From contig NZ_LSYT01000003.1 in the NCBI RefSeq assembly GCF_001602525.1, forward strand, positions 186,001-250,000: a DNA stretch of 64,000 nucleotides. Reading direction: 5' to 3'. The DNA comes from Flavobacterium chilense (lineage in GTDB: Bacteria; Bacteroidota; Bacteroidia; Flavobacteriales; Flavobacteriaceae). The notes below the pieces were generated by a model that made no database searches, was not told the DNA's origin, and worked only from the letters and a program-made list of their open reading frames with translations. A program made the position numbers and the translations under genes. How positions within the stretch are numbered: the first letter of the stretch is position 1; the number at the start of each line of letters is the position of its first letter. Of this stretch, positions 32,663 through 43,138 are shown piece after piece.

Positions 32663-35600
32663 CTAGAATTTTAAATTGAAACCAAAAGTGAAAGTTCTCA
32701 CGTTCGGGTAACTTCCGTAATCAAGACCTAAGTTGGTGTTACTTCTGGCATTGTTATCGTTCAGGTAATTTACCTCAGGATCAGAACCCGGATATTTTGT
32801 AATTGTCCATAAGTTTTGTGCACTGATGTAAAAACGAACTTTGCTCAATCCCATTTTCGAAACAATTTTATCGTCTAAACTATATCCAAGAGAAATGTTT
32901 TTTAAACGAATGTAACTGGCATCATAAACAAATCTTGAAGTTACTCTTTTGGTTCTTGCCGCATTTATAGGCACATTGGTATCTGTATGTGTTGGCGTCC
33001 AGGCATCCAGAACTTCTGTTGTTGCATTGTTGTTTCCTGAAGCCAGTTCCATTAAAGTATAGTTTAAAATCTGATTGCCCTCAGAACCCTGAAAGAAGAT
33101 GTTCAGATCCAGGTTTTTATAAGTGAAATCGTTATTAAATCCAAAGATGAAATCAGGATTTGGGTTTCCGATGATGGTTTTATCATTCGAATCTAATTTT
33201 CCGTCGCCATTTACATCTTTAAATTTCTCTCCACCCGGAGTAGTTTCAAAATTCCCCGGTAAAACAGTTTCTCCCTGTTGAATTACGCCATCATAAACAA
33301 ACCCGAAGAAAGAACCAACCGGTTGACCTACTCTTAAAATCTGAGATTCTGTTGCTAGGAAGTGTCCAGGCGTAGAGTTGATTAAAAGATCTTTGTTATC
33401 AGCCAGTTTCAATACTTTGTTTTTGTTTGATGAAATATTAAAACTTGTTGACCAGGTAAAATCTGCTCCAATAAAGTTTTTAGAATTAATACCCAGTTCC
33501 CAGCCTTTGTTTTCTAATTCACCAACGTTTTGAAGTTGTGAAGCAATTCCTGAAATTCCCGGTAAAGGTCTGTTGAACAATAAATCTTTAGTAATCGTTT
33601 TATAATAATCGGCAGTAATGCTGATTCGGTTATCAAACAAACCTAAATCAATTCCGTAATCCTGTTGATAAGATGTTTCCCATTTCAAATTAGGGTTATC
33701 CAGCGAAGTCAGCTGAACCGCATTTACAATGACATCACCACTTACATCATAAACTTCAGAAAATCTTGATAGTGTAGAGTAGGCGTCGATGGAAGGGTTT
33801 CCGGTTGCTCCGTAACTGGCTCTTAATTTAAGGTTCGAAATGGTTTTGTTTTCTTTTAAAAAGTTTTCCTTACCAATATTCCATCCTATAGCTCCCGAAG
33901 GAAAAGTTCCGTATTTGTAGTTTTTACTAAAACTTGAAGAACCGTCACGACGCGCTGTAAACGTAAACAAATATTTATCGTCGTAATCAAAATTCAGCCT
34001 TCCGAAAGCAGAAATTAATTCGGTTTCAGATAAGCTCGATTCCGGTTTTAAATACACAGTTCCCGCACCTAAATTATGATACGAATTGGTATTGGTTAAA
34101 AAACCTCTTGAAGCAGCATAAGAGCGTTCATTTTTGTTTTTTTGATAAGAGTAACCCGCCAAAACCGTTAGAATTCCTTTTTCGATAATTTCACGTTTAA
34201 ACGTCAAATAGTTTTCTGTCAGGAAAGAAGAAAATCGGGTATTGTTTACAGAAGCTTCTCCTTTGATGTTTTTTCCTGCGATCAACGTAGACGGAATATA
34301 TCTTCCGGTTTGAGAGTTGGTATCGGTTAAACCTAAAGTGGTTTTAAAATTAAGATCTTTTGTGATTTGATATGAAGCAAAGAAATTACTTCGGTTCACT
34401 ATAGAAACCGTTTCAAGAATGTTTTCCATTGCCGTTGCGTATGGATTATCAATATCATCTCCAATTGGAGCAGTTGTTGTATAAGATCCATCTGCATTAT
34501 AAATTCCTTTATCCGGCATAAAACGATATGCAGCAGCAATTACACCCGCAGCACCAGTTCCTCCGGCGCCTGTCTGGCTAATAATTCCCTGTTTGTTTTG
34601 CTTGCTTTGAAACAAATTCAAACCTACTTTAAACTTGTCTGACAAATCAGCTTCAAGATTGCTTACGATGGTATATTTATCGATTCCTGAATTGATTACG
34701 ACTCCGTTTTGATTGAAGTAGTTTCCTGAAACATAATATCTGATTTTATCTGAACCTCCTGAAAATGATAATTGCGAATTCGAAATCATTCCTTCGCGAT
34801 AAATTACATCCTGCCAGTCTGTGTTTGCTCCTCCGGAAGTATGTGTTGTAAAACTCTTTCTGTAAGCCACAAACTGATCTCCGTCTAATAAATCCAGTTT
34901 GTTATTTACGGATTGTACAGATGTTGAATTGCTGAACTCGATAACCGGTTTTCCTGGTTTTCCTTTTTTAGTGGTCACCATAATAACCCCGTTTGAACCT
35001 CTTGAACCGTAAATAGCCGTTGCCGAAGCATCTTTTAAAACCTCAATAGAAGCAATATCCTGAGGTGCCGGCATTGAAGCTCCTGCAAAACCATCTACTA
35101 CCACAAGCGCATCTCCGCTGGCATTGATTGAGGTTCCTCCACGAACCCTGATTTTTACCGGAGCGCCCGGTTCACCACCATTATTTGATTGTACCGAAAC
35201 TCCTGCTGCACGACCTTGTAAAGCCTGTTCTGCATTTAGTGTAGGATATGCCGTAAGTTCTTTTGCCGTTACTGAGGATACTGATCCGGTAATGTCGCTC
35301 TTTTTACGGGTTCCGTAACCTACCACAATTACTTCGTCGAGATTTTTAGTATCCGGTTTCAGGCTTACATTTACGATAGTTTTATTTCCTAACGGAACTT
35401 CGACAGTTTGATATCCTACATAATTAAAAACTAAGACAGCATTTTTTTCAGAAACTATTACAGTGTAATTTCCATCCATATCCGCAGATCCGCCAACAGA
35501 TGATCCTTTGATATAAACATTTGCACCCGGCAGTCCCATTAAGTCTTCGCTGGAAGTGATTTTTCCGGTGACTTTTCTCTCCTGTGCATTCATCACAATA

Positions 35601-35665
35601 TTTACCAGTAAAAAAGTAACCAGTAAACACCATTTAAGGGTTTTAAATTTTTGGTTTGTGAACAT
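32663..35665 (-). CDS. SusC/RagA-family TonB-dependent outer membrane transporter
   Basis: 1000 residues, normal for the family. Signal peptide, then a carboxypeptidase-regulatory-like domain (about 28-105, GKITSSEDLMGLPGANVYI), a plug domain (about 115-230, GYGTRKKSDITGSVSSVT, LQGRAAGVSVQ, VLKDASATAIYGSRGSNGVI) and a 22-strand barrel ending in FGFNLKF. It imports oligosaccharides in a TonB-driven manner with the SusD partner. The gene begins 214 bp after the hybrid sensor ends, with its own -7 box at 35786, so it is probably transcribed separately and induced by that sensor. Confidence 0.95.
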   Translation of the reverse strand: MFTNQKFKTLKWCLLVTFLLVNIVMNAQERKVTGKITSSEDLMGLPGANVYIKGSSVGGSADMDGNYTVIVSEKNAVLVFNYVGYQTVEVPLGNKTIVNVSLKPDTKNLDEVIVVGYGTRKKSDITGSVSSVTAKELTAYPTLNAEQALQGRAAGVSVQSNNGGEPGAPVKIRVRGGTSINASGDALVVVDGFAGASMPAPQDIASIEVLKDASATAIYGSRGSNGVIMVTTKKGKPGKPVIEFSNSTSVQSVNNKLDLLDGDQFVAYRKSFTTHTSGGANTDWQDVIYREGMISNSQLSFSGGSDKIRYYVSGNYFNQNGVVINSGIDKYTIVSNLEADLSDKFKVGLNLFQSKQNKQGIISQTGAGGTGAAGVIAAAYRFMPDKGIYNADGSYTTTAPIGDDIDNPYATAMENILETVSIVNRSNFFASYQITKDLNFKTTLGLTDTNSQTGRYIPSTLIAGKNIKGEASVNNTRFSSFLTENYLTFKREIIEKGILTVLAGYSYQKNKNERSYAASRGFLTNTNSYHNLGAGTVYLKPESSLSETELISAFGRLNFDYDDKYLFTFTARRDGSSSFSKNYKYGTFPSGAIGWNIGKENFLKENKTISNLKLRASYGATGNPSIDAYSTLSRFSEVYDVSGDVIVNAVQLTSLDNPNLKWETSYQQDYGIDLGLFDNRISITADYYKTITKDLLFNRPLPGISGIASQLQNVGELENKGWELGINSKNFIGADFTWSTSFNISSNKNKVLKLADNKDLLINSTPGHFLATESQILRVGQPVGSFFGFVYDGVIQQGETVLPGNFETTPGGEKFKDVNGDGKLDSNDKTIIGNPNPDFIFGFNNDFTYKNLDLNIFFQGSEGNQILNYTLMELASGNNNATTEVLDAWTPTHTDTNVPINAARTKRVTSRFVYDASYIRLKNISLGYSLDDKIVSKMGLSKVRFYISAQNLWTITKYPGSDPEVNYLNDNNARSNTNLGLDYGSYPNVRTFTFGFNLKF

Positions 35666-35785
35666 TCATTTTGGTTTTAGGTTAGTGTTAGATAAAATAA
35701 AAAAGCAATAAACTCATTCCTATGATTAGTATTATAAATAGAATCTGCAATAATAAAAATTTCGTTTTTTTGATTTTCATATGGG

Positions 35786-35793
35786 CAAATATA
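35786..35793 (-). promoter_or_regulatory. Probable -7 box of susC
   Basis: On the minus strand TATATTTG fits TAnnTTTG, about 120 bp before the susC start. No TTG at the ideal spacing is present; a positively regulated promoter would fit that. Confidence 0.45.
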
Positions 35794-35820
35794 GAATCCG
35801 CAAACGATATAGAAATACAA

Positions 35821-35853
35821 AAAAGGGTATCTAAAAATACAGATACCCTTTTT
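35821..35853. terminator. Terminator of the hybrid sensor gene
   Basis: AAAAGGGTATCT (35821-35832) pairs with AGATACCCTTTT (35841-35852), with an 8-nt loop and T runs on both strands. Confidence 0.85.
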
Positions 35854-35878
35854 TAACCCTTTTAAAATAATGGATTCC

Positions 35879-38800
35879 CTAAAATACTACTGAAGATTTA
35901 AAAAATTTATCAGCAAACTGAGTAGGAGTTTCTCCGTACTTTTTCTGGAAGCATTTACTAAAGTATTTTGGGTTGTTAAAACCTACTTTATAGCTAATTT
36001 CAGAGACATTTAATTTGTTTTGCTCTAACAATTGAGCGGCACGTTTTAATCGTATTTCATGAATGAATTCGTTTGGTGTAAAATTCGTCCAGGCTTTTAT
36101 TTTTAAAAATAACATGGTGCGGCTTACTCCTAATTCTGTACAGAAAAACGGAATATCAAATTGTTCGTTCGAAATGTTTTCTTCTACAATTTTAAAGGCT
36201 TTTTTTAATAGTTCTTCGTCCAGGGAAGAAACGGTTATTTCTGACGGAATGAAATTATCTTCGCTTGAGAACTTATTTTTTAAACGCTCGGTTGAATTCA
36301 GCAGGTTTTTAACCCGAAGTTTAAATTCGGTTAAATTGAACGGCTTACTAATATAATCATCGGCGCCGCTTTCGAGTCCTTCAAATTTATAGACTAGTGA
36401 AGTTCTCGATGTGAGCAGAATAACCGGAATATGGCTGGTTTTTAAGTTCTCTTTGATTTTCGAACACAGTTCAGTTCCTACCATTTCGGGCATAATCACA
36501 TCGCTGATAATTAAATTTGGCACATGTTGCAATGCTTTTTCAAAAGCAACTTTTCCGTTTTCTGCTTCGATGATATTATAATCTTCTTTGAGTAAATTTT
36601 TCATGAACGATCGTAAAACCTTATGATCTTCGACAATCAAAATGGTTTGTTTTTCTTCGTTTACTACAAAATCATCAATATCTTCCGGTTCCGTAACTTC
36701 GGCTGTTTCCAGTTGGGCAGTATATTGATCGATATCGTCACTAATTTTAAAATCGGTAATAATTTCACTGTCCAGTAAATGCGCCCTGCCAAGCGGAAGC
36801 GTTACAGTAAACACTACACCTTCAGGTTTTTTATTGGTAACATCAATGCTTCCTTTATGCAGTTTTACAATGTTTTTTACAATCGAAAGCCCAATTCCGG
36901 TTCCTTTATTGTAATTTTTCTGAACGTTGTTGTGCATCGGAACTTCAAAAAACAAATCAAAAATTTTATCGATATGTTCAGGCGCAATTCCAACACCTGA
37001 ATCTTCCACGGCTATAAACAGATTCTCGTTGTCGTGTGATATTTTAAGATGAATATTTCCGCCTTTTGGTGTGTATCTAAAGGCATTCGAAATCAAATTA
37101 TAAAAAACACGTTCTAATTTATAACGGTCAAAATACACCGGAATTTCATCTTCAGCCGATTCAAAAGTATAATTGTAACCGCCGTCTTTAGCATATTCAA
37201 TAAAAGATAAAAAGATTTCTTTGGTAAACTTTACAATGTTTCCTTCGGCAGATTCGAGCGTAACCTGATGATTTTCGAGTTTTCTAAAATCCATTAAACG
37301 GTTAATCAGGCTTAAAAGATGATTTGCACTGCCTTCGATCACCAATAACTTTTTGTACATTTCATTGGTCCCGTTGTAATTGGCTAATATTTGCTGTAAA
37401 GGGCCTAAAATCAAGGTCAATGGCGTTCTGAATTCGTGTGAGATATTGGTAAAGAAATCTAATTTGGCAAGATTGTTTTCTTCGATTCTTTTGGTTTCCA
37501 GATATTCTAATTCCAGTTTTTGTTTCAGTCTGGCTTTCGATTTCATAATCCAGATTAAACCGTACAATGCCAGACCAATTACAATTCCGTAGAATATAAA
37601 TGCCCAGATGCTGCGCCACGGAGCCGGTTTTACAATAACGGTAAGAGTTGTGGGAACTTTATTCCAAACCCCGTCATTATTGGATCCTTTTACTTCAAAA
37701 GTATAAGTACCCGGATTTTGGATAGCAAAAATGGCTTCGGTATTTTTAGTGGTAGTCCAGTTGTTTTCCAGTCCTGTTAAGCGGTAACTGTATTCGTTAT
37801 TTTTAGATCTGATGTAATTAGGAATTGCAAAATCTATAGAGAAATTAGCCTTATCATAATCCAGTGTAATAGTTTTGGTGTAACCGATGCTTTTTTCTAA
37901 AATGCCAACAGAATCATTTGGATGAATGGTTTCGTTTTTGATTTTTAGATTGGTAATTAAAACCTGCGGGGCATATTGGTTTAAATTGATTTTTTTAGCG
38001 TCAAAAAAAGTAGCTCCGGACGGACTTCCAAAATAGAATTTATTCGAATCCAGTTTCAAAGCCGAATTATCGTTAAATTCATTACTCGCCAAACCGTCTT
38101 TTTGATCATAAATCACGACTGTTTTAAGCGTTGTACTGTATTTTATAATACCCTGATTGGTACTAATCCATAAGTTTTGGTCATCATCTTCTAAAATAGA
38201 ATGTATCGAAGTGATGACTGTATTGCCTGCTTTCAACTTGATTTTATTGAATTTTTTACCATCAAAATAATGTAATCCTTTTGCTTTTGTTCCAACCCAG
38301 ATTTTCTTTTGACTGTCCTGAAACAAAGTCAGAATGTCATCGCCGGACAATGACACAGAATCAAAAAAGTAATGTTTTATGGAGTAGGTAGTAGGTGTCA
38401 GGGTATTTAACGGAATATAATTAAGCCCGTTTTGTGTGCCTACCCAAACTCCTTTTTTCTGATCGACCAATATGGTTCGAACAATATTATTGGTGAGATA
38501 ATTGGGTTTTGTATTGTCATACCCGATAATTTCAAAGGTTTTTGCCGCCATATTGTAGCGAATTAAACCTTTACCAAAAGTACCAATCCAGAGTATATCA
38601 TTGCCTTCTGCCTTGATCGAATAAACACCGGATTCTTTTAAAAGAGTGTTTAATTCGCCCGAAATTCTTTGATCTTCTATTCTTTTCGAATTGATATTAT
38701 AAGCTGATAATCCTTTTGAAAAAGTACCAATCCATAAAATATCATTCGCGAGACACATCGATTTAATATCATTTTTAACTGTTTGCCCGCTTTTACTGTT

Positions 38801-39970
38801 GATATAACTGATGGCTTCGGTATTTCTGTTGAAAATTGTAACACCGCCACCTTCGGTCCCAAAATAAACATTCTGATTTTTGTCGGCAATTATCGAACTC
38901 ACCACATCAAAACTCATCGGAATCTTTTTAGAATTCTGATTGTAATTGGAGAAATTGACATTCGAAATATCCCAAATGTTCACGCCTTTATAATAACAGC
39001 CAATCCAGACGGAACCTTTTCGATCTATAAATACCGATTTTACTTTGTCGATTCCGTTGCTGTTATTGCTATTGTTTATTTTCTGAATGCTTTTATCTTT
39101 TCCCAAAATATAAATTCCGTCGTAAGCGCCAATCCATAAAGAACCCTGATTGTCGATGGCAAGAGAACGAATATCAGTATTGATTTCGCGATAGTTTTCG
39201 GGAGATAAAAACGACACAAAAGCATTCGTTGTTTTATCAAATTTTAAAAGTCCTTTGTTTTTTGTTCCAACCCATAAATTGCCTGAATCATCTTCGGCAA
39301 TAGCCTGAACATTTAACTGATCTACAGCATTTAGCGGATAATCTTTAAAAACATATTTCCCGTTTTTTCGGCTTGTAAGCAGGCATAAACCTTTTGTGGT
39401 TCCAATCCAGATTTCTCCTTTTTTGGTTTTTAAAATGGTAATAATATTATTGCTCGGAACCGTTGTAGGATCTGTATCTGAATGAAAAACCGATATAAAC
39501 TGATTGCTTTTTTTATTATAAACCGTCAATCCTTTTGAAGTCCCAAACCACATTTCCTCCCCAATTTCTTTGATCGACCAAATGGCATTGCTGCTTATGG
39601 TATGATTGTTTTTGGTGTGCAGGTATCTGGTAAAAGTATTTTTTACAGGATCATAACAGTTAAGTCCGTTGTATGTACCAACCCAGATTTTACCTGTATT
39701 ATCTTCTTCAATCGATAAAATATCGTTGTTGCTGATCGAATGTTTGTTGGTAACATCATTCCTGAAAATGGTGAATTTACTTCCGTCATACTTGTTGAGT
39801 CCGTCACGCGTACCAAACCACATTTGCCCAAATTTATCTTGATGAATAGCAATGACAGAACTCTGCGAAAGTCCGTCAGTAGTCGAGATATTTTTAAGGT
39901 GGTATTTATTTTGAGAAGATACATTCCCAAAAACAAACAGGATTACGAGAAAAGCTATTTTGTATTTCAT
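35879..39970 (-). CDS. Hybrid two-component system sensor/regulator (HTCS)
   Basis: 1363 residues, one-protein signalling system. Signal peptide 1-19; two-component propeller repeats (about 25-680, units such as IWVGTYNGLNCYDP and MWFGTRDGLNKYD); Y_Y_Y domain (about 690-765); one transmembrane helix (about 785-805); HisKA with phospho-acceptor His near 844 (ISHEFRTPLT); HATPase_c; receiver domain with phospho-acceptor Asp near 1157 (SDVIMPEM); AraC-type HTH at the C-terminus (about 1255-1363, NVSEISYKVGFNNPKYFSKCF). Such proteins sense an oligosaccharide in the periplasm and activate their PUL. It sits directly upstream of susCD. Confidence 0.95.
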   Translation of the reverse strand: MKYKIAFLVILFVFGNVSSQNKYHLKNISTTDGLSQSSVIAIHQDKFGQMWFGTRDGLNKYDGSKFTIFRNDVTNKHSISNNDILSIEEDNTGKIWVGTYNGLNCYDPVKNTFTRYLHTKNNHTISSNAIWSIKEIGEEMWFGTSKGLTVYNKKSNQFISVFHSDTDPTTVPSNNIITILKTKKGEIWIGTTKGLCLLTSRKNGKYVFKDYPLNAVDQLNVQAIAEDDSGNLWVGTKNKGLLKFDKTTNAFVSFLSPENYREINTDIRSLAIDNQGSLWIGAYDGIYILGKDKSIQKINNSNNSNGIDKVKSVFIDRKGSVWIGCYYKGVNIWDISNVNFSNYNQNSKKIPMSFDVVSSIIADKNQNVYFGTEGGGVTIFNRNTEAISYINSKSGQTVKNDIKSMCLANDILWIGTFSKGLSAYNINSKRIEDQRISGELNTLLKESGVYSIKAEGNDILWIGTFGKGLIRYNMAAKTFEIIGYDNTKPNYLTNNIVRTILVDQKKGVWVGTQNGLNYIPLNTLTPTTYSIKHYFFDSVSLSGDDILTLFQDSQKKIWVGTKAKGLHYFDGKKFNKIKLKAGNTVITSIHSILEDDDQNLWISTNQGIIKYSTTLKTVVIYDQKDGLASNEFNDNSALKLDSNKFYFGSPSGATFFDAKKINLNQYAPQVLITNLKIKNETIHPNDSVGILEKSIGYTKTITLDYDKANFSIDFAIPNYIRSKNNEYSYRLTGLENNWTTTKNTEAIFAIQNPGTYTFEVKGSNNDGVWNKVPTTLTVIVKPAPWRSIWAFIFYGIVIGLALYGLIWIMKSKARLKQKLELEYLETKRIEENNLAKLDFFTNISHEFRTPLTLILGPLQQILANYNGTNEMYKKLLVIEGSANHLLSLINRLMDFRKLENHQVTLESAEGNIVKFTKEIFLSFIEYAKDGGYNYTFESAEDEIPVYFDRYKLERVFYNLISNAFRYTPKGGNIHLKISHDNENLFIAVEDSGVGIAPEHIDKIFDLFFEVPMHNNVQKNYNKGTGIGLSIVKNIVKLHKGSIDVTNKKPEGVVFTVTLPLGRAHLLDSEIITDFKISDDIDQYTAQLETAEVTEPEDIDDFVVNEEKQTILIVEDHKVLRSFMKNLLKEDYNIIEAENGKVAFEKALQHVPNLIISDVIMPEMVGTELCSKIKENLKTSHIPVILLTSRTSLVYKFEGLESGADDYISKPFNLTEFKLRVKNLLNSTERLKNKFSSEDNFIPSEITVSSLDEELLKKAFKIVEENISNEQFDIPFFCTELGVSRTMLFLKIKAWTNFTPNEFIHEIRLKRAAQLLEQNKLNVSEISYKVGFNNPKYFSKCFQKKYGETPTQFADKFFKSSVVF

Positions 39971-39985
39971 AGCGTTGTTTTTTTA

Positions 39986-40047
39986 GCCACAAAGTCACAA
40001 AGCCACAAAGTTTATTTATTTGCTTTGTGTCTTTGTGCCTTCGTGGC
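39986..40047. repeat. ACAAAG-type inverted repeat
   Basis: GCCACAAAGTCACAAAGCC plus ACAAAG (39986-40010) pairs imperfectly with 40023-40047. It lies between the hybrid sensor and the beta-helix gene. Related sequences occur at 29588 and 41722. Confidence 0.65.
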
Positions 40048-40056
40048 AGGCTTAAC

Positions 40057-41688
40057 TTATTTTAATCGTTTTTGCAATTGATAATCATACAACGAAGGAA
40101 CTTTGTCCAGCGGTGTATTTAGAAACTCAATATAAGCATCAGGTTCATATTTTACTTCGAATTTGGCGTTTCCGTTCACGCTAATAATCCTGGCAAAAGG
40201 GCCGTCTTTCATTCCGTACAGTACAACCGGTTTTGTATCCGGTTTTTCAATCTGTACATTCAGGTTCCAAAAAGTACTGAAAGGTCCGTGTGAAGGTTTC
40301 CAGTAATCAGCGCCACCGCCGCCAAACAAAAGATAGTTGTTGTTCTTATCCGGAGTTATATGCACGGTTATGTGATCAAATAAATTTTGATGATTTGCTC
40401 CAGAATGCTGATCTAAAAGCGGATCTGTAAAAATTTCACAATCCTGATACACGTTTTTAGTCGCAAAGGTGTTAAAGCTTAACGGATGAACTGTTTTGTT
40501 GTAGATTTTTAGATTTTTAACCAAAACATTATGCACGCCTCCCAAAGTCACAGTATAATGTGCCATATGTGTTCCATCGGTCACAATATCCTGAACTGTT
40601 ACATTCGAGATTTCTTCGGCGAGAATTCCGCTGTCGGCATTAGTGATTTTGACATCTTTGACCCAGCTGTTAAAAAGACGTGTTAAAAAGATTCCGTTAT
40701 TGCCCGGTTCCACATGATGTGCCACTCTTGGAATATCAGGAAATGTAAAACGCAGGTGTTCGATTCCAACTTCATCTAAATGCTTCCATTCGACCAATTG
40801 AGCCTGATAACCCGGTTTGACCGAAATGGTTAAAGGTGTTTTGATGGTTATTTTAGAACCTGAAATTTTTGTGATTTCAACTTGTTGTCGTACGATAGGA
40901 AGTTTCGGGAATTTCCAATGATGAGAACCCGGTTTTACGTTAGCGCCTTTGTATAAATCTTTGATGATTTCGCCATTTTCACCATCTTTATTAAACAACT
41001 CCAATTCGACAATATCGCCCACTTTTAAGCCTTTTACTTCTGAAACGGTTATAATATGTTCGCCCATAGTTCCGGAACTTACTTTAGCCAAAGGATTTGG
41101 TGTAGGTTCGTATTGGTCCAGATACGATTTTACACGTTCGTTAGGAACCTGTGTCCAGATAAATCCGCCGGACCAGGCATATTGAGAGAAAGGCAAATCG
41201 ACATTGTTTTCGGGTTCGCGTTGTCTTTTATCAAATGTGGTTAAATATTCCCTAAGTTCGGCTAGCGATTCAGGATCTTTAAGATACATCATAGGCCTTG
41301 GAAAATAGAGTTCTGTTCCATTTTCATCAGAACCTGCACCACGAAGTACAAAATTGCTTCGTTCGATATATAAAATTTCACTTAAAATGATACGTCCGGC
41401 AGGCAATTGCAAAATGACATTTCCATCTACCGCATTTGCGGCTTTTAGAGCTTTTAATAAAGCTTTTGAATCGTCTAAACCATCGTTGGCTTTTACACCA
41501 TAATCTGTTGCATTGATAATTTTTCCCTGAGCATCAGGAAGTTTTTTTTCTCCAAAATGGTAACCGGCATAACTAAAATCAGGCAGGTAATTTGTTTTGG
41601 AATCCGTGAGTATTTTTGGTGTTTGCTGGCCCATAACAATACTACTTATAAAAAGGCCACAGGAAATAATAAAGGTTTGGGTATTCAT
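40057..41688 (-). CDS. Secreted right-handed beta-helix protein (pectate lyase-like)
   Basis: 543 residues. Signal peptide 1-20 (SCGLFISSIVMGQ). A pectate-lyase-superfamily N-terminus (INATDYGVKANDGLDDSKAL, then LPAGRIILSEILYIERSNFV) leads into parallel beta-helix coils, with strand phrases such as VTLGGVHNVLVKNLKIYNK and repeated N-V/N-L ladder positions. The C-terminal section after about 425 (HQNLFDHITVHITPDKNNNY, GGGGADYWKPSHGPFSTFWN) is DUF4955-like. A lyase, epimerase or hydrolase activity on the PUL polymer is possible; the active site cannot be assigned. Located between UxuA and the hybrid sensor on the same strand. Confidence 0.65.
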   Translation of the reverse strand: MNTQTFIISCGLFISSIVMGQQTPKILTDSKTNYLPDFSYAGYHFGEKKLPDAQGKIINATDYGVKANDGLDDSKALLKALKAANAVDGNVILQLPAGRIILSEILYIERSNFVLRGAGSDENGTELYFPRPMMYLKDPESLAELREYLTTFDKRQREPENNVDLPFSQYAWSGGFIWTQVPNERVKSYLDQYEPTPNPLAKVSSGTMGEHIITVSEVKGLKVGDIVELELFNKDGENGEIIKDLYKGANVKPGSHHWKFPKLPIVRQQVEITKISGSKITIKTPLTISVKPGYQAQLVEWKHLDEVGIEHLRFTFPDIPRVAHHVEPGNNGIFLTRLFNSWVKDVKITNADSGILAEEISNVTVQDIVTDGTHMAHYTVTLGGVHNVLVKNLKIYNKTVHPLSFNTFATKNVYQDCEIFTDPLLDQHSGANHQNLFDHITVHITPDKNNNYLLFGGGGADYWKPSHGPFSTFWNLNVQIEKPDTKPVVLYGMKDGPFARIISVNGNAKFEVKYEPDAYIEFLNTPLDKVPSLYDYQLQKRLK

Positions 41689-41721
41689 GGTTGTGGTTAT
41701 TTGGTTAGGGTTAGTTTAGGT

Positions 41722-41923
41722 TTGCCACGAAGGCACAAAGGCTCAAAGTTTTTTTTATTTCACGCAGATTTTAAAAGATTTAAGCAGATTACGCAGAGAT
41801 TATTTATACTTTTATTAATTAAATCAGCTTAAATCTTTTAGAATTTGCATGAGACTTTTTCTAAATCCTTTTGTCACTTGCTCTTAAAATAAAAAGCTTT
41901 GAGCCTTTGTGCCTTTGTGGCAA
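41722..41923. repeat. 200-bp nested inverted repeat region
   Basis: Outer arms of 27 bp (41722-41748, starting TTGCCACGAAGGCACAAAGG, and 41897-41923) match with a single wobble. Inside, TTTTAAAAGATTTAAGC and its near complement GCTTAAATCTTTTAG form a second stem. It fills the gap between UxuA and the beta-helix gene. Confidence 0.75.
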
Positions 41924-41930
41924 AAACCTT

Positions 41931-43115
41931 TTATAAGCTTCTTTTAATTCCCATTTCAAGTCCGCGTAATTCAGCAAGACCTCTCAAACGTCCAATTGCT
42001 GAATATCCCGGATTGGTCTTTTTATTTAAATCATCCAGCATTTGGTGTCCGTGATCCGGACGCATGGGCAACTGGCTGTTATTTCTTTTTTCGACTTCAA
42101 GGATGGCTTTTACCACTTCGTACATGTCAACATTGCCTTCAAGGTGATTGGCTTCGTAAAAACTTCCTTCTTCATCTCTTTGCGTACTTCTTAAGTGAAT
42201 AAAATTCATTTTATCGCCATGACGTCTTACCATTCCCGCCAGATCATTATCAGCTCTTACACCGTAGGAACCGGTACACATCGTGAATCCGTTTGATTTT
42301 GATTCGGCAGCAGCCATTAATTCTGTTAAATCTTCTTCGGTACTTACGACTCTTGGTAAACCTAAAATCGGGTAGGGCGGATCATCAGGATGAATCGCCA
42401 TCAAAACACCTTTACTTTCGGCAACCGGAATAATTTGTTTTAAAAAGAAGAATAAATTTTGCTTCAAACTGGCTCTGTCAATATGATTGTAACCGCTTAA
42501 AGTAACCAGAAAATCTTCTACTGAATAAGCTTCTTCTGCTCCCGGAAGCCCTGCCAGAATGTTTTGCTGTAATTTTACTTTATCAGCAGCTGTCATGGCT
42601 TCAAAATAGGTTTTTGCTTTCTGAATTTGTTCTGTGGAATATTCTTTTTCGGCTCCCGGTCTTTTTAAGATATACAATTCAAAAGCAGCAAAAGCATTAA
42701 TATCAAAACGTAAAGCTTTAGATCCGTCAGCCACTTCATACGATAAATCAGTTCTTGACCAGTCTAAAACCGGCATGAAATTATAGCAAATACATTTGAT
42801 ACCGCATAAGGCTAAATTTCGAATGCTTTCTTTATAATTTTCAATGTACTGAAGATAATTTCCGGTTTGTTTTTTAATGTCTTCATGAACCGGAATACTT
42901 TCTACAACGGACCATGTCAAGCCCGAAGCGCCTTTTTTAGGATCTCCGTCTTCGTGTTCAATTTCGACTTTTCGTTTAATAATTTCGTCAATTTCCCATA
43001 CCTGCCCGTTTGGAATATGGTGTAAAGCTGTAACAATTCCGGTAGCTCCGGTTTGTTTAATATCTTGTAAAGAAACCGGATCGTTTGGTCCGAACCATCT
43101 TAACGTTTGTTCCAT
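41931..43115 (-). CDS. uxuA: D-mannonate dehydratase
   Basis: 394 residues, standard for UxuA. Family hallmarks are intact: [20 protein letters not shown] at the start, the metal-site regions [15 protein letters not shown] and [27 protein letters not shown], and [11 protein letters not shown] near the end. It removes water from D-mannonate to make 2-keto-3-deoxygluconate in the cytoplasm, using Mn2+ or Fe2+. It follows the SDR gene after 23 bp, so both belong to one operon for glucuronate use. Confidence 0.95.
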   Translation of the reverse strand: MEQTLRWFGPNDPVSLQDIKQTGATGIVTALHHIPNGQVWEIDEIIKRKVEIEHEDGDPKKGASGLTWSVVESIPVHEDIKKQTGNYLQYIENYKESIRNLALCGIKCICYNFMPVLDWSRTDLSYEVADGSKALRFDINAFAAFELYILKRPGAEKEYSTEQIQKAKTYFEAMTAADKVKLQQNILAGLPGAEEAYSVEDFLVTLSGYNHIDRASLKQNLFFFLKQIIPVAESKGVLMAIHPDDPPYPILGLPRVVSTEEDLTELMAAAESKSNGFTMCTGSYGVRADNDLAGMVRRHGDKMNFIHLRSTQRDEEGSFYEANHLEGNVDMYEVVKAILEVEKRNNSQLPMRPDHGHQMLDDLNKKTNPGYSAIGRLRGLAELRGLEMGIKRSL

Positions 43116-43138
43116 TTTGATTTATTTTATTGATGATG

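Noticed and set aside
36063..36356. Plus-strand open frame opposite the hybrid sensor
   Set aside because: Shadow of a well-supported gene; no recognisable protein features.
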